The notes beneath the pieces are model-generated. The model ran no database searches and was not told where the DNA came from. It worked only from the letters and a program-made list of their open reading frames with translations. Positions 39,956 to 40,313 of a DNA stretch of 40,313 nt are shown in pieces. The translations under genes were made by a program, and so were the position numbers. The first letter of the stretch is position 1; each line of letters starts with the position of its first letter. Origin of the DNA: Myxococcales bacterium. GTDB taxonomy: Bacteria; Myxococcota; Bradymonadia; UBA7976; UBA1532. The DNA is taken from assembly GCA_020633515.1 (NCBI GenBank), contig JACKDM010000046.1, forward strand, positions 1-40,313. The letters run 5' to 3'.

Positions 39956-40313
39956 ATGACCGCGACGGCCACCGATCGCCAGGGCCCTGAAGGAATGATG
40001 GCGCCGAGCGTGAAACTCATTGTGCGCTGGGATGGTGACATACCCGGTCTGCCGGATCATCGGCTGGACCTGGACACCTTCTGGCAGCCTATCGAGCTGC
40101 TCAACCGCGCGCTCAAATGGGTCGCTTCTTCCATCTATAGCGACGCCGAGAGCGTCGATTATGGTGTCCGCGGTGGCCGCACGAAGAAGCAAGCGAGGCT
40201 TCTTCGCGTGCAGTGGTCTCGGCTCGAGAGCGGCTGCGTGACGAGCGAGTTTGAGCTGGGGATGTGGGGGCAGCTCAATGCTTTCGAGGACCTACCCCAA
40301 GAAACGGTAACGC
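39956..40313 (+). CDS. Unrecognised gene with atypical codon use (3' end beyond window)
   Basis: At least 119 residues are visible with no stop. The N-terminus is MTATATDRQGPEGMMAPSVK, followed by LIVRWDGDIPGLPDHRLDLD, TFWQPIELLNRALKWVASSI and LRVQWSRLESGCVTSEFELG. It looks soluble, mixed helix and strand, without signal peptide or membrane span. GAGGAGG lies about 7 bp before the ATG. Codons such as AAA, ATA, TAT, CTT and CTA appear here but almost nowhere else in the window, which suggests recent acquisition. I do not recognise the family; the pattern of a charged strand followed by an L-rich helix recalls small hypothetical proteins of mobile regions, but that is only an impression. Confidence 0.7.
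   Translation, partial: MTATATDRQGPEGMMAPSVKLIVRWDGDIPGLPDHRLDLDTFWQPIELLNRALKWVASSIYSDAESVDYGVRGGRTKKQARLLRVQWSRLESGCVTSEFELGMWGQLNAFEDLPQETVT

Overview
The window reads as chromosomal DNA from a very GC-rich Gram-negative bacterium, most likely a member of the Myxococcota. The support is a MYXO-CTERM-like C-terminal sorting signal (9989-12391), secreted proteins with thrombospondin type 3 and MopE-type Asp/Cys repeats, several lipoproteins, two Hanks-type Ser/Thr kinases and almost exclusive use of G/C-ending codons. Thirty-one protein-coding loci (two cut by the window edges, one of them a relic), one ORF fragment and one tRNA gene are described; no transposase, integrase, rRNA or CRISPR array was seen.

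Left part (1-15 kb): a truncated parvulin-type isomerase lipoprotein, a tRNA-Ala(GGC) with its own promoter and terminator, then two large tandem paralogous lipoproteins (1689-9449). Each carries an amidohydrolase domain followed by TSP3 repeats, an OB-fold-like domain, Ig-like segments and a lamin-tail domain. A YCII-like protein, the MYXO-CTERM-like Cys-rich protein and a fused alpha/beta E1 of a branched-chain 2-oxoacid dehydrogenase follow on the minus strand.

Middle (15-28.8 kb): a mosaic of short operons. It holds a YbjN-like protein and a lipoprotein with a broken Gly/Pro tail; a GNAT plus two overlapping isocitrate-dehydrogenase-family paralogs; SppA, DUF72 and Ser/Thr kinase; glyA; a zinc-ribbon protein with an RGG-like tail; a zinc-ribbon/PEGA Ser/Thr kinase whose C-terminal part is out of frame; a CinA-type protein; a helical unknown; and a small unknown.

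Right part (28.9-39 kb): an apparently self-contained acetate-scavenging module. A 2-TM protein, a histidine kinase with a fused Na+/solute-symporter sensor and an NtrC-type sigma-54 activator are followed by a good -24/-12 promoter with an upstream palindrome. Behind it lie DUF4212 small subunit, VC_2705-type cation/acetate symporter, outer-membrane porin and acetyl-CoA synthetase. Together these would carry acetate across the outer and inner membranes and activate it to acetyl-CoA under sigma-54 control.

The last 1.3 kb changes character: a decayed FG-GAP protein relic, non-coding sequence, and the start of an unrecognised gene with clearly less GC-biased codons, which looks like the edge of an acquired segment.

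Two genes (15221-15967 and 24809-26701) each show two minus-one frame slips inside GC-rich repeats. This could be sequencing or assembly error or real slippage, and should be settled before functional conclusions are drawn from their C-termini.
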